This document shows, in pieces, positions 14,987-22,563 of a stretch of 47,806 nucleotides of DNA (the first letter of the stretch is position 1; each line of letters begins with the position of its first letter). The stretch is from DATLYH01 sp035575035. Lineage in GTDB: Bacteria > Planctomycetota > Planctomycetia > Gemmatales > Gemmataceae. Position numbers and translations under genes: made by a program. Location of the stretch: the NCBI GenBank assembly GCA_035575035.1, contig DATLYH010000089.1, positions 1-47,806 on the forward strand, written 5' to 3'. The notes beneath the pieces are model-generated. The model ran no database searches. It saw only the letters and a list, made by a program, of their open reading frames with translations, and was not told the DNA's origin.

Positions 14987-16535
14987 CCGGGTCGAGGATG
15001 GCGTCCACCCAGAGCCGGGCCGCCGCGTAGCGGACGTCGGTCTGCTCCTGGTAACTGGCTTCCACCTTGCGGCGCAGGTTCTCTAACTCCTCGGCGTCCG
15101 GCTCGTGGCCGGCCCGGCGCAGAGCGCTGATGGTGATCTCCAGCAAGGTGCCGGCCGCCTGCTCGCCTCCCATCACCGCGTAGCGAGCCGTCGGCCAGGC
15201 GAAGATGAAGCGCGGGTCGAAAGCCTTGCCACACAGCGCGTAGTTGCCTGCCCCGAACGAGCCGCCCAGGATCACCGTGAGCTTCGGCACCACGCTGTTG
15301 GCGATGACGTTGACCAGTTTGGCGCCGGCCCGGATGATGCCGGCTTGCTCGGCGTCGCGGCCGACCATGAAACCGTTGACATCCTGCAAGAACACCAGCG
15401 GTAGCCGTGACTGGTTGCAGTCCATGATGAAGCGGGCTGCCTTGTCGGCCGAGTCCACATAGATGACGCCGCCGTACTGGATCGGTCCCCTCACCCCCAC
15501 CCCTTCTCCCCCCGCGGGGGAAGAGGGGTTCGGGGTGAGGGGCCGGCAGCGCTTCCGCTGATTGGCCACTACCCCCACGGCCACGCCTCCCAGCCGGCCA
15601 TAGCCGCAGACCAGCGTCTGGCCATACTCCGCTTTGTACTCGTCAAACGGGGCGTCATCGAGGATGCACGGTAGCAGATCGCGGATGTCGTACTCCTCGC
15701 GCGGCCCGAACTTACCGAGGCGGTACAGTTCCGCTGGGTCGCGGCCGGGGCGCCGGCCATGATCGACGCGCGGCCGGTCGGCCGGCAGGGTGTCGATCAG
15801 GCGCCGCAGCCGCTCCAGGCAGGCGGGGTCGTCAGGCTCGCGGAAGTCGATGGTGCCGCTGATGGCGGCGTGCATCTTTGCTCCGCCTAACTCCTCGTGG
15901 CTGACATTCTGGCCGATGGCCGCCTTGACCAGGGCCGGACCTGCCAGGTACAGGCCGCTCCCCTCGGTCATCAACAGTTTGTCGCACAGCACCGGCAGGT
16001 AGCCGCCGCCGGCCACGCAGTTCCCCATGATGGCTGCGAACTGCGGGATGCCTTCCGCGGAGATGACGGCGTTGTTGCGGAAGATACGGCCGAAGTCGTC
16101 CTCGTCGGGGAAGACCTCGTCCTGCAAGGGGAGGAAGACCCCCGCCGAGTCCACCAGGTAAACCAACGGCAGGCGGTTCTCGAGGGCGATCCGCTGGGCC
16201 CGAAGGACCTTCTTGCAGGTCATCGGAAAGAAGGCCCCCGCCTTGACGGTGGCATCGTTAGCGATGACCATGACGCGCCGGCCGGCCACCGTGCCGATGC
16301 CGGTGACAACGCCGGCCGACGGCGCCCCGCCCCAGTCGGCGTACATGTTCCAGGCGGCCCACAAGCCCAGCTCAAAGAACTCGCTGCCGGCGTCGAGCAG
16401 CCGAGCGATCCGTTCGCGAGCGGTAAGCCGGCCCTTCTGGTGCTGGCGGGCGATGGCCTTGGGACCGCCGCCCTGCTTCAGGACCTGCTCTTCTTGCCGC
16501 AATTGCTCGGTCAGGCGGGCCAGATCGCTTGACAT
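14895..16535 (-). CDS. Acyl-CoA carboxylase, carboxyltransferase (beta) subunit
   Basis: Transfers carboxyl from biotin to an acyl-CoA (methylcrotonyl- or propionyl-CoA type), a step in Leu/Ile/odd-chain degradation. The 546-aa product has both crotonase-like halves: KGRLTARERIARLLD, the GVVTGIGTVAGR core, the oxyanion segments GNCVAGGGYLPVLCD and GGSFGAGNYALCGKAF, and RAGAKLVNVIANS. Its closest pattern is MCC-beta. Residues 332-350 (LTPNPSSPAGGEGVGVRG region) are encoded by a palindromic repeat lying in frame between VVANQRK and GGVIYVDSADKA, where homologs have a short Lys/Gly loop. No biotin carboxylase or biotin carrier is adjacent. Substrate assignment is uncertain. Confidence 0.9.
   Translation of the reverse strand: MSSDLARLTEQLRQEEQVLKQGGGPKAIARQHQKGRLTARERIARLLDAGSEFFELGLWAAWNMYADWGGAPSAGVVTGIGTVAGRRVMVIANDATVKAGAFFPMTCKKVLRAQRIALENRLPLVYLVDSAGVFLPLQDEVFPDEDDFGRIFRNNAVISAEGIPQFAAIMGNCVAGGGYLPVLCDKLLMTEGSGLYLAGPALVKAAIGQNVSHEELGGAKMHAAISGTIDFREPDDPACLERLRRLIDTLPADRPRVDHGRRPGRDPAELYRLGKFGPREEYDIRDLLPCILDDAPFDEYKAEYGQTLVCGYGRLGGVAVGVVANQRKRCRPLTPNPSSPAGGEGVGVRGPIQYGGVIYVDSADKAARFIMDCNQSRLPLVFLQDVNGFMVGRDAEQAGIIRAGAKLVNVIANSVVPKLTVILGGSFGAGNYALCGKAFDPRFIFAWPTARYAVMGGEQAAGTLLEITISALRRAGHEPDAEELENLRRKVEASYQEQTDVRYAAARLWVDAILDPAQTRAALLTALEVATRYDDGRPFKTGVLQV
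15487..15542. repeat. Palindromic repeat inside the carboxylase gene
   Basis: A 56-bp imperfect palindrome: CCCCTCACCCC (15487-15497) pairs with GGGGTGAGGGG (15532-15542), with further C-rich/G-rich pairing inside (CCCCCGCGGGGG at its centre). The same family forms the 20-bp-stem hairpin at 35138-35186. It is read through in frame without a stop. Confidence 0.85.
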
Positions 16536-16550
16536 GAGTTAGGAAGGCGA

Positions 16551-16682
16551 TTGCAAATTGCAAATTACAAATTGCAAATTGCAAAGTGGAGGAAGGCACA
16601 CGCGACCACCGCCGGCCGGCCCGCGGCGGCAGCCGCATGGTCAATGGCTAATTTGCAATTTACAATCTGCAATTGGCAATTC
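16551..16682. repeat. TTGCAAATT-type inverted repeat element
   Basis: Repeats of TTGCAAATT at 16551-16586 face the complementary pattern AATTTGCAATTTACAATC at 16648-16682, with a GC-rich centre. The base composition differs sharply from the flanks. A smaller version lies upstream of recR (18899-19005). It occupies the whole gap between the rpoN and carboxylase genes. Confidence 0.75.
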
Positions 16683-16683
16683 C

Positions 16684-18177
16684 TCACTTGGCCTGCAGGG
16701 TCCAATCCTTTCGCTGCCGCGATGAGGGGATGTTAAGCATCTTGCGATACTTGGTCACGGTGCGGCGGGCCACCGGGTAGCCGGCTTCGGCCAACTTGTT
16801 GACCAGGTCCTCATCAGACAGCGGGTTCGACTTGTCCTCATTGTTGATGATTTCCAGCAACTTCTGCTTGATGGTCTCCCAGGCCACATCCTCGCCGCTG
16901 GCGGTCGTTGTGCCGCCGCCGAAGAAGCGCTTCAGGGCGAAGATGCCGCGCGGCGTTTGCACCCACTTGTCATCCACCGCCCGGCTGACGGTGGTGACGT
17001 GTACCCCGACCTGGTCGGCGATCTGCTGCATTTTCAAAGGCTCGATGTACTCCGGTCCCTTCTCCAGGAACGCTTTCTGGTGCTGAATGATGGCCCGGGT
17101 GACCTTCTCCAGGGTGTTGCGGCGCTGCTGGATCGAATCGAGGAGCCACTCGGCTGCCTGGATCTTGCGCTTGAGGTACTCGCGTGCCTTGGGGTCGGCC
17201 CGGCGGTCGTGGCGCAGCTCGCGGTAGCGCGGGCTGATGTAAATCTTCGGCAGCCAGTCGTCCACCAGCCGGACGTCGTAATCGCCTTTCTCGTTCCGCT
17301 CCACAATGATGTCGGGGACCACGTAAGGGGTGTTGCTGGCGGAGAACTGCGAGCCGGGGCGGAGGTTGAGATGGCGCAGGGTTTCGATGGCAGCCTTGAT
17401 CGTCGCCAGGTCAAAGCCAGTCTTCCGCTGGATGGCGGGAAGACGGTTGTGCTCGATATCTTCGAGGTGGTTGCGGATCAACACTTCGAGGACGTCGCGG
17501 TGCGGCGTCTCGGGAGTCAGCTGGAGCAGCAGGCATTCCTTCAGGTCGCGGGCGCCGACGCCGGGCGGGTCAAGGCGATGGATGACGGCCAGCGCTTCCT
17601 CCAGCTGCTCGCGGGTGACCGGCCGGTCATAGCTCTTGGCCAGCTCTTCCAGCGGACTGGCCAGCCAGCCGCGGTCGTCGATGTTGGCGATCAGGTAGCG
17701 GACCAACTCGGCCTGTTCGTCGGTCAGATCGAGCAGGACGAGCTGCTCATTAAGGTAATCCTGGAGCGATTGCGGCCGCGAAGCCATGTTCTGCATGGCG
17801 TCGTGTTTCCGGTCGCTCTCCTCCTCGCGGCTGTTGCTGGAGGGGCGGTGCTCCTCATTGAAGTGCTCTTCCCAGTCGCGGCTGAGGGCTTCGAGCCGGT
17901 CGAAGTCTTCCTCGTTGTCGCCCGTTTCGTCGATGACCAGTTCCTTGGAATCCGGGTCAGGGCCGTCGGCCGGCTCCTCGGGCTTGGGCTCCTCCTCGGC
18001 GGCCGGATCGTCGGAGGCCTCTTGCAGCTCCAGCACTGGGTTCTCCTGAAGCTCCTGCTGGATGCGCTCCTGCAGGGCCATGATGGGCAGCTGCAGAATC
18101 TCCATGGACTGAATCATGCGGGGGGCCAGAATCATCTTCTGGTCCAGCCGCTGCGTCATGGTGGTATCAAGTCGCAT
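16684..18177 (-). CDS. rpoN: RNA polymerase sigma-54 factor
   Basis: Directs RNA polymerase to -24/-12 promoters in concert with AAA+ activators. The 497-aa product has region I (LAPRMIQSMEILQLPIMALQ, start of the protein), an acidic region II linker (about 55-125), the core-binding domain, an HTH (MQQIADQVGVHVTTVSRAV, about 380) and the RpoN box ARRTVTKYRK near the C-terminus. Length is normal. The first ATG matches the family start although the ribosome site is weak. No activator is encoded next to it. Confidence 0.97.
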   Translation of the reverse strand: MRLDTTMTQRLDQKMILAPRMIQSMEILQLPIMALQERIQQELQENPVLELQEASDDPAAEEEPKPEEPADGPDPDSKELVIDETGDNEEDFDRLEALSRDWEEHFNEEHRPSSNSREEESDRKHDAMQNMASRPQSLQDYLNEQLVLLDLTDEQAELVRYLIANIDDRGWLASPLEELAKSYDRPVTREQLEEALAVIHRLDPPGVGARDLKECLLLQLTPETPHRDVLEVLIRNHLEDIEHNRLPAIQRKTGFDLATIKAAIETLRHLNLRPGSQFSASNTPYVVPDIIVERNEKGDYDVRLVDDWLPKIYISPRYRELRHDRRADPKAREYLKRKIQAAEWLLDSIQQRRNTLEKVTRAIIQHQKAFLEKGPEYIEPLKMQQIADQVGVHVTTVSRAVDDKWVQTPRGIFALKRFFGGGTTTASGEDVAWETIKQKLLEIINNEDKSNPLSDEDLVNKLAEAGYPVARRTVTKYRKMLNIPSSRQRKDWTLQAK

Positions 18178-18281
18178 GGCGTCGGCACCCCGTGTATCTA
18201 TTCAGATTCTAGGATACGAATTTCCGCCGGTGGCCCGGCCGGCCACCGAAGAACAATCCGGAGCCTAAAACCTGGTAACTT

Positions 18282-18884
18282 TCAGAACGCCCTCCGACCC
18301 TCCAGTGCGTCCGCCAGCATCTGGCTGTTGGCGAATTCAAGTACCGAACCGGAAGGCAAACCGCGTGCCAAACGGGTGATGCGCACTCCGGTCGAGGCCA
18401 GCAGCGTCGAGATGTACAGAGCGGTCCCATCCCCTTCCAGGGTCGGGTTGGTTGCCATGATCACTTCCTTCACCCGTCCTTCCTGAACCCGGCGGAGCAG
18501 GCTGTCCACGGTGAGCCGTTCCGGCCCCATGTTGTCCAGGGGGGCCAGTCGGCCGTGCAGCACATGGTAGAGCCCCCGGTAGGTGCCGGCCCGCTCCAGC
18601 GCCATCAGGTCGCGCGGCGTCTCGACCACGCACACCACCGAGGGATCGCGGCGGGGGTCGGTGCATAACTCGCACAACTCCCGCTCCGTCAGGTGGTGGC
18701 ACTGGCGGCAGCGGCGGACACGCTCCTTGACAGCCCGGAGGGCATCCGCCAGGGCGAAGACCGCTTCCGCGTCGGCCTCAAGCAGGTGATGGGTCAATCG
18801 TTCCGCGGTCTTGGGTCCGATCCCGGGAAGTTTCCCCAGTTCCTGCATCAATCGGGCAATGGCCCCGACGGGCTCTGTTCCCAC
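18282..18884 (-). CDS. recR: Recombination protein RecR
   Basis: Works with RecO/RecF to load RecA at gaps. The 200-aa product has the N-terminal helix-hairpin-helix (LPGIGPKTAERLTHHLL), a zinc finger with CRQC and CELC, and a TOPRIM domain starting VVCVVETPRDLMALE, with the Walker-like ATNPTLEGDGTALYI further on. Start is GTG at 18884 with GAGGT 6 nt upstream. It follows ybaB and dnaX on the same strand, the widely conserved dnaX-ybaB-recR order. Confidence 0.97.
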   Translation of the reverse strand: MGTEPVGAIARLMQELGKLPGIGPKTAERLTHHLLEADAEAVFALADALRAVKERVRRCRQCHHLTERELCELCTDPRRDPSVVCVVETPRDLMALERAGTYRGLYHVLHGRLAPLDNMGPERLTVDSLLRRVQEGRVKEVIMATNPTLEGDGTALYISTLLASTGVRITRLARGLPSGSVLEFANSQMLADALEGRRAF

Positions 18885-18898
18885 AACCGCACCTCAGA

Positions 18899-19005
18899 CA
18901 ATTGCAAATTGCAAAGCTGCAATGGTTCCCGGAGCGGCCTCAAGGGCCGAGGGAACTCGTTCGTCCCTTTCCACTTGGCGATGGGCAATTTGCAACTTGC
19001 AATCT
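18899..19005. repeat. Short TTGCAAATT-type inverted element upstream of recR
   Basis: CAATTGCAAATTGCAAAG (18900-18917) faces GGCAATTTGCAACTTGCAAT (18984-19003) across 66 bp. It is the same kind of AT-rich element as at 16551-16682 and lies between ybaB and recR. Confidence 0.65.
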
Positions 19006-19007
19006 CT

Positions 19008-19349
19008 TTACCCCAATCCCGGCAAGCCCATCCCGGGGGGCACACCGAGGTTGGCCGCCACCTTGGCGCTCTCCTCGGCCACCAGCTGCCGCACCCGCTC
19101 CAGGGCCTGATTGGCCGCCGCCCGGATCAGGTCTTCGAGCATCTCGCGGTCGTTGAGGCGGATCGCCTCGTCGCTCAGCGTGCAGGCCAGCACTTCCATC
19201 CGGCCGTTGACCCGGACCTTGACCATCCCGCCGCCGGCGTCCCCTTCGGCCGTCAGCTGACCGAGGCGTTGCTGGAAGCGTTCCATCTCTTCCTTAAGCT
19301 TCGGGAGTTGCCGCATCAGTCCGGCCAGCTGCCCTAGTTCCTTGAACAT
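19008..19349 (-). CDS. Nucleoid-associated protein YbaB/EbfC
   Basis: A 113-aa DNA-binding protein of the YbaB/EbfC family, acting as a dimer on the nucleoid. MFKELGQLAGLMRQLPKLKEEMERFQQRL is the coiled N-terminal helix (in two parts, residues 1-29), followed by the beta sheet VKVRVNGRMEVLACTL and a C-terminal helix LEDLIRAAANQALERV. The ATG 19349 is preferred over an upstream frame that is only Arg/Pro-rich; GAGGAGACC precedes it. It starts 4 bp after the dnaX stop, so it is probably co-transcribed. Confidence 0.94.
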   Translation of the reverse strand: MFKELGQLAGLMRQLPKLKEEMERFQQRLGQLTAEGDAGGGMVKVRVNGRMEVLACTLSDEAIRLNDREMLEDLIRAAANQALERVRQLVAEESAKVAANLGVPPGMGLPGLG

Positions 19350-19353
19350 TGGT

Positions 19354-21114
19354 TTAGGTCTCCTCGGCTTCGGCCGCCTCGGTCGCACGTTCCGCCACCG
19401 CCGATGGAACCGTCCCGAAGCCTTCGTCAACGCGGACGATTTCGGCGTTGAGGACTTCCATCGCCTTCCGGATCAGAGGCTCTTTCTCAGCCTCTTCGCG
19501 CTGACGTCGGCTGCGGGTGAGCGAGTTCTCCGTACTGTCGGCGGCCGGCGGTGAGGCGGCTTCGGCGCCGCCCTCGGACTGGATGCGGAGGTTCCAGTTG
19601 GCCCCGGCCGTCTCGCGGAGCACTTTCAGAATCCGCTCGAAAGGCCCTGGTTTTTGGCAATACTCACTTTCGTGATTATAGCCCGCAGGAAAGCGGATTA
19701 CCAGAGTGTTTGGCCCGGGAATTGCAGGAAGCCCGGCCTTGGCCAGGTGATGGGCGAGAATCCCGCCGAGCTGGGCAAGGATGGTCGGCCAGACCTGCGG
19801 CAGCGACTCGTTCGACAGCGTCACCGGTCCCGGGGCGGGCTCACTGGGGGTGAGGGGCTTTTTTTTTGCGGCCTCCGGCGGCGCCACCGGGCGCGGGACG
19901 GCCGCCGGGGCGGGGCGGGCCGGGGGGCTCCCCTCGGGCGCCTGGCTCAGCCAACGGGTGAGCTGGGTTAGTGACACCAGATTGTCCAGGCGGCTCAACC
20001 GGACGACGGCCATTTCCAGCAAAACGCGGGTGTGGCTGCTGCCCCGCAGTCGGGCCTTGGTGGCGGCCAGGATGTCCAGACCGGCTAGGATGCTGTCCAG
20101 CGACAAGGCCGACGCCTGCCGGGCCAGGGTCTCGCGGTGGCCGGGGGAGACGCTCAGATCGGCCGCCGCGCCGCCGGAGCAGTTCAGGACCATCAGATCG
20201 CGCCAGTAGGCGATCAACTGGTCGAGCAGCTCGCCTAGTTGCAACCCCTCGTCCGCCAGCCGGCCAAGCAATTCCAGGGCTCGCTTCGGGTCGCGCTCGA
20301 TCACGGCCGCGGCCAGCTCAACCACCCGGTCATCCTGGGCCGTTCCGAGCAGCTGATGGACCTGCTCCGCTGTCAGCCGGCCGCCCCCAAATGCGAGAAG
20401 TTGGTCTAGCAGCGACTGGGCGTCGCGCATCGAGCCGGCCGCCCGGCGAGCGACCAACTCCAGGGCGTCGTCATCGGCCGCCACACCTTCCTGGGTCACG
20501 ATCTGGCGGAGCTGCGCGACGATCCGCGGCGTGCCGATGCCGGCAAAGTCGAAGCGCTGGCAGCGGGAAAGGATGGTGACCGGGATGCGCTGGGCCTCGG
20601 TGGTGGCAAAGATAAACTTGACGTGCGGCGGCGGCTCCTCCAGCGTCTTCAACAAGGCGTTGAAGGCCGGGGGAGTCAGCATGTGCACCTCGTCGATGAT
20701 ATAGATTTTGTAGCGGGATCGGCTGGGGCGGTACTGGACATTGCTGCGGATCTCGCGGACTTCGTCGATGCCGCGGTTGCTGGCTCCGTCGATCTCCAGT
20801 ACGTCCACGTCCTCGCCGGCAGCGATGCTCTGGCAGATGGCGCAGGCGTCGCAGGGGGTCGGCGTGGGACCGCTGACGCAGTTGAGCGCCTTGGCCAGGA
20901 TGCGGGCGGTGGTGGTCTTGCCGACGCCGCGCGGGCCGGTGAACAGGTAGGCGTGGGCGACCCGGTTGGCCTTCAGGGCGTTGACCAGGGCGCGGGCGAC
21001 CGGCTCTTGACCGACCAACTCCTCGAACTGCTGCGGCCGGTAACGGCGGGCCAGGACGGTGTAGCCCTCCGAAGATTGCGGATGGGAGATTTCAGAGTGC
21101 CGATTTTTTCTCAC
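19354..21114 (-). CDS. dnaX: DNA polymerase III tau/gamma subunit
   Basis: Clamp-loader ATPase. With the GTG start at 21114 the product is 586 aa. Walker A GPRGVGKTT (60-68), zinc-binding Cys 79, 88, 91 and 94, DEVH (141-144) and SRC sensor motif are all present; tau-specific C-terminal domains follow a Pro/Ala-rich linker (about 385-435). GTG 21114 has GGAGG 7 nt upstream, whereas the in-frame ATG at 21147 has its G-rich tract touching the start. The first 17 residues come from AT-richer sequence unlike other DnaX starts. The linker holds nine consecutive A (codons Ala-Lys-Lys-Lys), described separately. It follows the SRP RNA gene. Confidence 0.95.
   Translation of the reverse strand: MRKNRHSEISHPQSSEGYTVLARRYRPQQFEELVGQEPVARALVNALKANRVAHAYLFTGPRGVGKTTTARILAKALNCVSGPTPTPCDACAICQSIAAGEDVDVLEIDGASNRGIDEVREIRSNVQYRPSRSRYKIYIIDEVHMLTPPAFNALLKTLEEPPPHVKFIFATTEAQRIPVTILSRCQRFDFAGIGTPRIVAQLRQIVTQEGVAADDDALELVARRAAGSMRDAQSLLDQLLAFGGGRLTAEQVHQLLGTAQDDRVVELAAAVIERDPKRALELLGRLADEGLQLGELLDQLIAYWRDLMVLNCSGGAAADLSVSPGHRETLARQASALSLDSILAGLDILAATKARLRGSSHTRVLLEMAVVRLSRLDNLVSLTQLTRWLSQAPEGSPPARPAPAAVPRPVAPPEAAKKKPLTPSEPAPGPVTLSNESLPQVWPTILAQLGGILAHHLAKAGLPAIPGPNTLVIRFPAGYNHESEYCQKPGPFERILKVLRETAGANWNLRIQSEGGAEAASPPAADSTENSLTRSRRQREEAEKEPLIRKAMEVLNAEIVRVDEGFGTVPSAVAERATEAAEAEET
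19841..19876 (-). promoter_or_regulatory. Predicted frameshift/slippage site in dnaX
   Basis: On the minus strand nine A (19867-19859) read GCA AAA AAA AAG and contain the E. coli dnaX heptamer A-AAA-AAG in the right frame. A GGAGG (19875-19871) lies 7 nt before the heptamer, and a 5-bp hairpin CTCAC-CCCCA-GTGAG (19854-19840) follows 3 nt after it. A -1 shift adds Ala-Pro-His-Pro-Gln and meets TGA at 19843-19841. The short product would be about 424 aa, close to gamma in E. coli. All parts are seen in the sequence; use is inference from E. coli and Thermus. Confidence 0.75.
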
Positions 21115-21169
21115 GACTTCGCCTCCGGCGTCTGCTAAATCTGCCATCTCCCCTCTGCAATCGGCTCTC

Positions 21170-21196
21170 AAAAAAGGCGCCCGCAGCAAGCGGCTG
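21170..21196 (-). terminator. Terminator of the SRP RNA gene
   Basis: Minus strand: CCGC-TTGCT-GCGG stem-loop followed by GCGCC and six T. It lies about 15 bp past the end of the SRP RNA and ends before the dnaX start. Confidence 0.7.
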
Positions 21197-21206
21197 AGAG
21201 AGGATG

Positions 21207-21323
21207 GTCCACTGCACAAGGGTTCGTTGCTTATGGCTGCACCTTCCGGCCTGACCAGGTTCACAACTACCCTTTGCGTGGGTCCCCTCCCGTCACTCAC
21301 TGCGGGCATCAATGATCGGACCA
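21207..21323 (-). ncRNA. ffs: Signal recognition particle RNA, small bacterial type (4.5S-like)
   Basis: The minus strand carries the SRP RNA core GTCAGGCCGGAAGGTGCAG (GGAA tetraloop inside paired GGCC-type stems). The flanks pair: GTTG with CAAC, AAGGGT with ACCCTT, CAC with GTG, and terminal GGTCC with GGACC. The hairpin is about 117 nt, in the range of small SRP RNAs. It acts with Ffh in co-translational membrane targeting. The ends are set from the outermost pairing and may be off by several bases. Position upstream of dnaX is the same as scr-dnaX in Bacillus. Confidence 0.9.
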
Positions 21324-21327
21324 CAGC

Positions 21328-21350
21328 CGGCGGGAAAGAACTCCGCCGGG
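21328..21350 (-). terminator. 7-bp hairpin after the cyclophilin gene
   Basis: CCGGCGG and CCGCCGG pair across 9 nt, 15 bp beyond the cyclophilin stop and 5 bp before the SRP RNA. No T-tract follows, so terminator function is uncertain. Confidence 0.35.
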
Positions 21351-21364
21351 TTGGGATAACATCC

Positions 21365-22261
21365 TCACTTATTCTCTGCGCTTGCGCCTGAGTTGTCTAC
21401 CTCAGAACAAAGGATTGTCACCCGGCGGATCACCACGGGCTTGAGAGGACGGTCCCCCTCGGGGTACTGGTCGTCCTGGCGGACGGGCTGCTCGAAGATC
21501 TTGCGGGCCACCTCCAGGCCGCGAGTCACCTTGCCGAAAACGGTGTAATGGCCGTCGAGAAGGGGGGCCTTGTTGAGGGTGATGTAGAACCGGCAGGCGG
21601 CCGAATCCAGCTCCTCGCCACGACAGGCGCCGACGGTGCCAGGCTCGTGCGTCGCCTCCTTGCTGCACTCCGGCTTCAGCCAGTAGCCGATGCTCCCCAA
21701 TCCGATCTCACCGCTGCCCAGCGGACAGCCCCCCTCGATCACGCACAGGGCGTCGGCCGGGTTATCACCGGTTTGCTCATGGACGGTGCGCTCGAAGACC
21801 AGGCCGTCGTAGTAGCCGGCCCGGGCCAAGGCCACGAAGTTCCGCACGTGGTTGGGGGCCAGGTCCGGCCGGAAGGCGATCTCGATCTCGCCCAATTCGG
21901 TGTCGAGGATGGCCCGGTAAGCCAGCGGTTTCCCCTCGGCATTGACGAAGCGGATGCGGTCCCACAGCGCTTTGACTTCGGTGTAGAGTTTGCCGACTGA
22001 CTTGCCGGTCAGGGTGGTGTCGGGTGGGCGGGGCCAGTCGGCCGGCGGATCGGCCCGGGTGGCCTCGGCGAAGCTCTGGTGCAGTCGGGGATCAAGCGGG
22101 GGAGGCTTCGGGGCAGCGTTCTGGACCGCGGGAGCGGGGGCCGGCGGGGGCGGCTCAGGTTCCGGCGTCGGCTCGCTGCGCCGGCAGCCGACGAGGGCGA
22201 CGGCCAGTAGAAGCACAGCCGGGCGCGCGACCCGGTGTGACAGGATGGTGAAAACGGCCAT
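21365..22261 (-). CDS. Peptidyl-prolyl isomerase (cyclophilin), lipoprotein
   Basis: Cyclophilin-type proline isomerase exported and lipid-anchored. The 298-aa product starts with a signal peptide and lipobox LVGC (Cys26), then a Pro/Ala/Glu linker (about 30-65), then a cyclophilin domain (about 115-290) with ELGEIEIAFRPDLAPNHVRNFVALARAGYYDGLVFERTVH (in segments), FYITLNKAPLLDGHYTVFGKV and late VVIRRV. It carries Cys-containing inserts (EGGCPLGSG, KPECSKE). Start 22261 has GGAAGGAGAAGAC directly before it; the longer upstream frame is not supported. Confidence 0.9.
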   Translation of the reverse strand: MAVFTILSHRVARPAVLLLAVALVGCRRSEPTPEPEPPPPAPAPAVQNAAPKPPPLDPRLHQSFAEATRADPPADWPRPPDTTLTGKSVGKLYTEVKALWDRIRFVNAEGKPLAYRAILDTELGEIEIAFRPDLAPNHVRNFVALARAGYYDGLVFERTVHEQTGDNPADALCVIEGGCPLGSGEIGLGSIGYWLKPECSKEATHEPGTVGACRGEELDSAACRFYITLNKAPLLDGHYTVFGKVTRGLEVARKIFEQPVRQDDQYPEGDRPLKPVVIRRVTILCSEVDNSGASAENK

Positions 22262-22370
22262 GTCTTCTCCTTCCGCAGCTGAAACGGCCGGCAAAGCAGC
22301 AGGCACGCTCGGCGTGTCGTCCGCGCGGACGGCGGGCCGCACATGCTTGCTACCTTCAGCGAGTTCCATT

Positions 22371-22380
22371 TAGTATAGCA
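22371..22380 (-). promoter_or_regulatory. Extended -10 element for the cyclophilin gene
   Basis: Minus strand TGCTATACT is an extended -10 about 110 bp before the ATG. A TTGACG lies upstream but with only 12 bp spacing, so it is probably not the -35. Confidence 0.35.
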
Positions 22381-22504
22381 CGCGGTCGCCGTCAACCGGG
22401 ATCGACCGGGCGGCGGGGGCCATCCTGCCAAGCCAGGGGCGATTGACCCGGGCCGGCCAGACCCGCTAGAATGCCTCAGCAACGGAGCCCCCTGCCGCCC
22501 CAAG

Positions 22505-22563
22505 GTGTTATCGTTGAATCCCGTTCTCGCCTGGGTGTTATCGTTGAACCCCATTCTCGCCTT
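22505..22563. repeat. Tandem 30-bp duplication at the membrane-protein start
   Basis: Two copies (22505-22534, 22535-22563) beginning GTGTTATCGTTGAA and continuing CCC(G/A)TTCTCGCC. The 30-bp period keeps the reading frame, so each copy contributes ten residues and its own GTG start. Confidence 0.85.
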
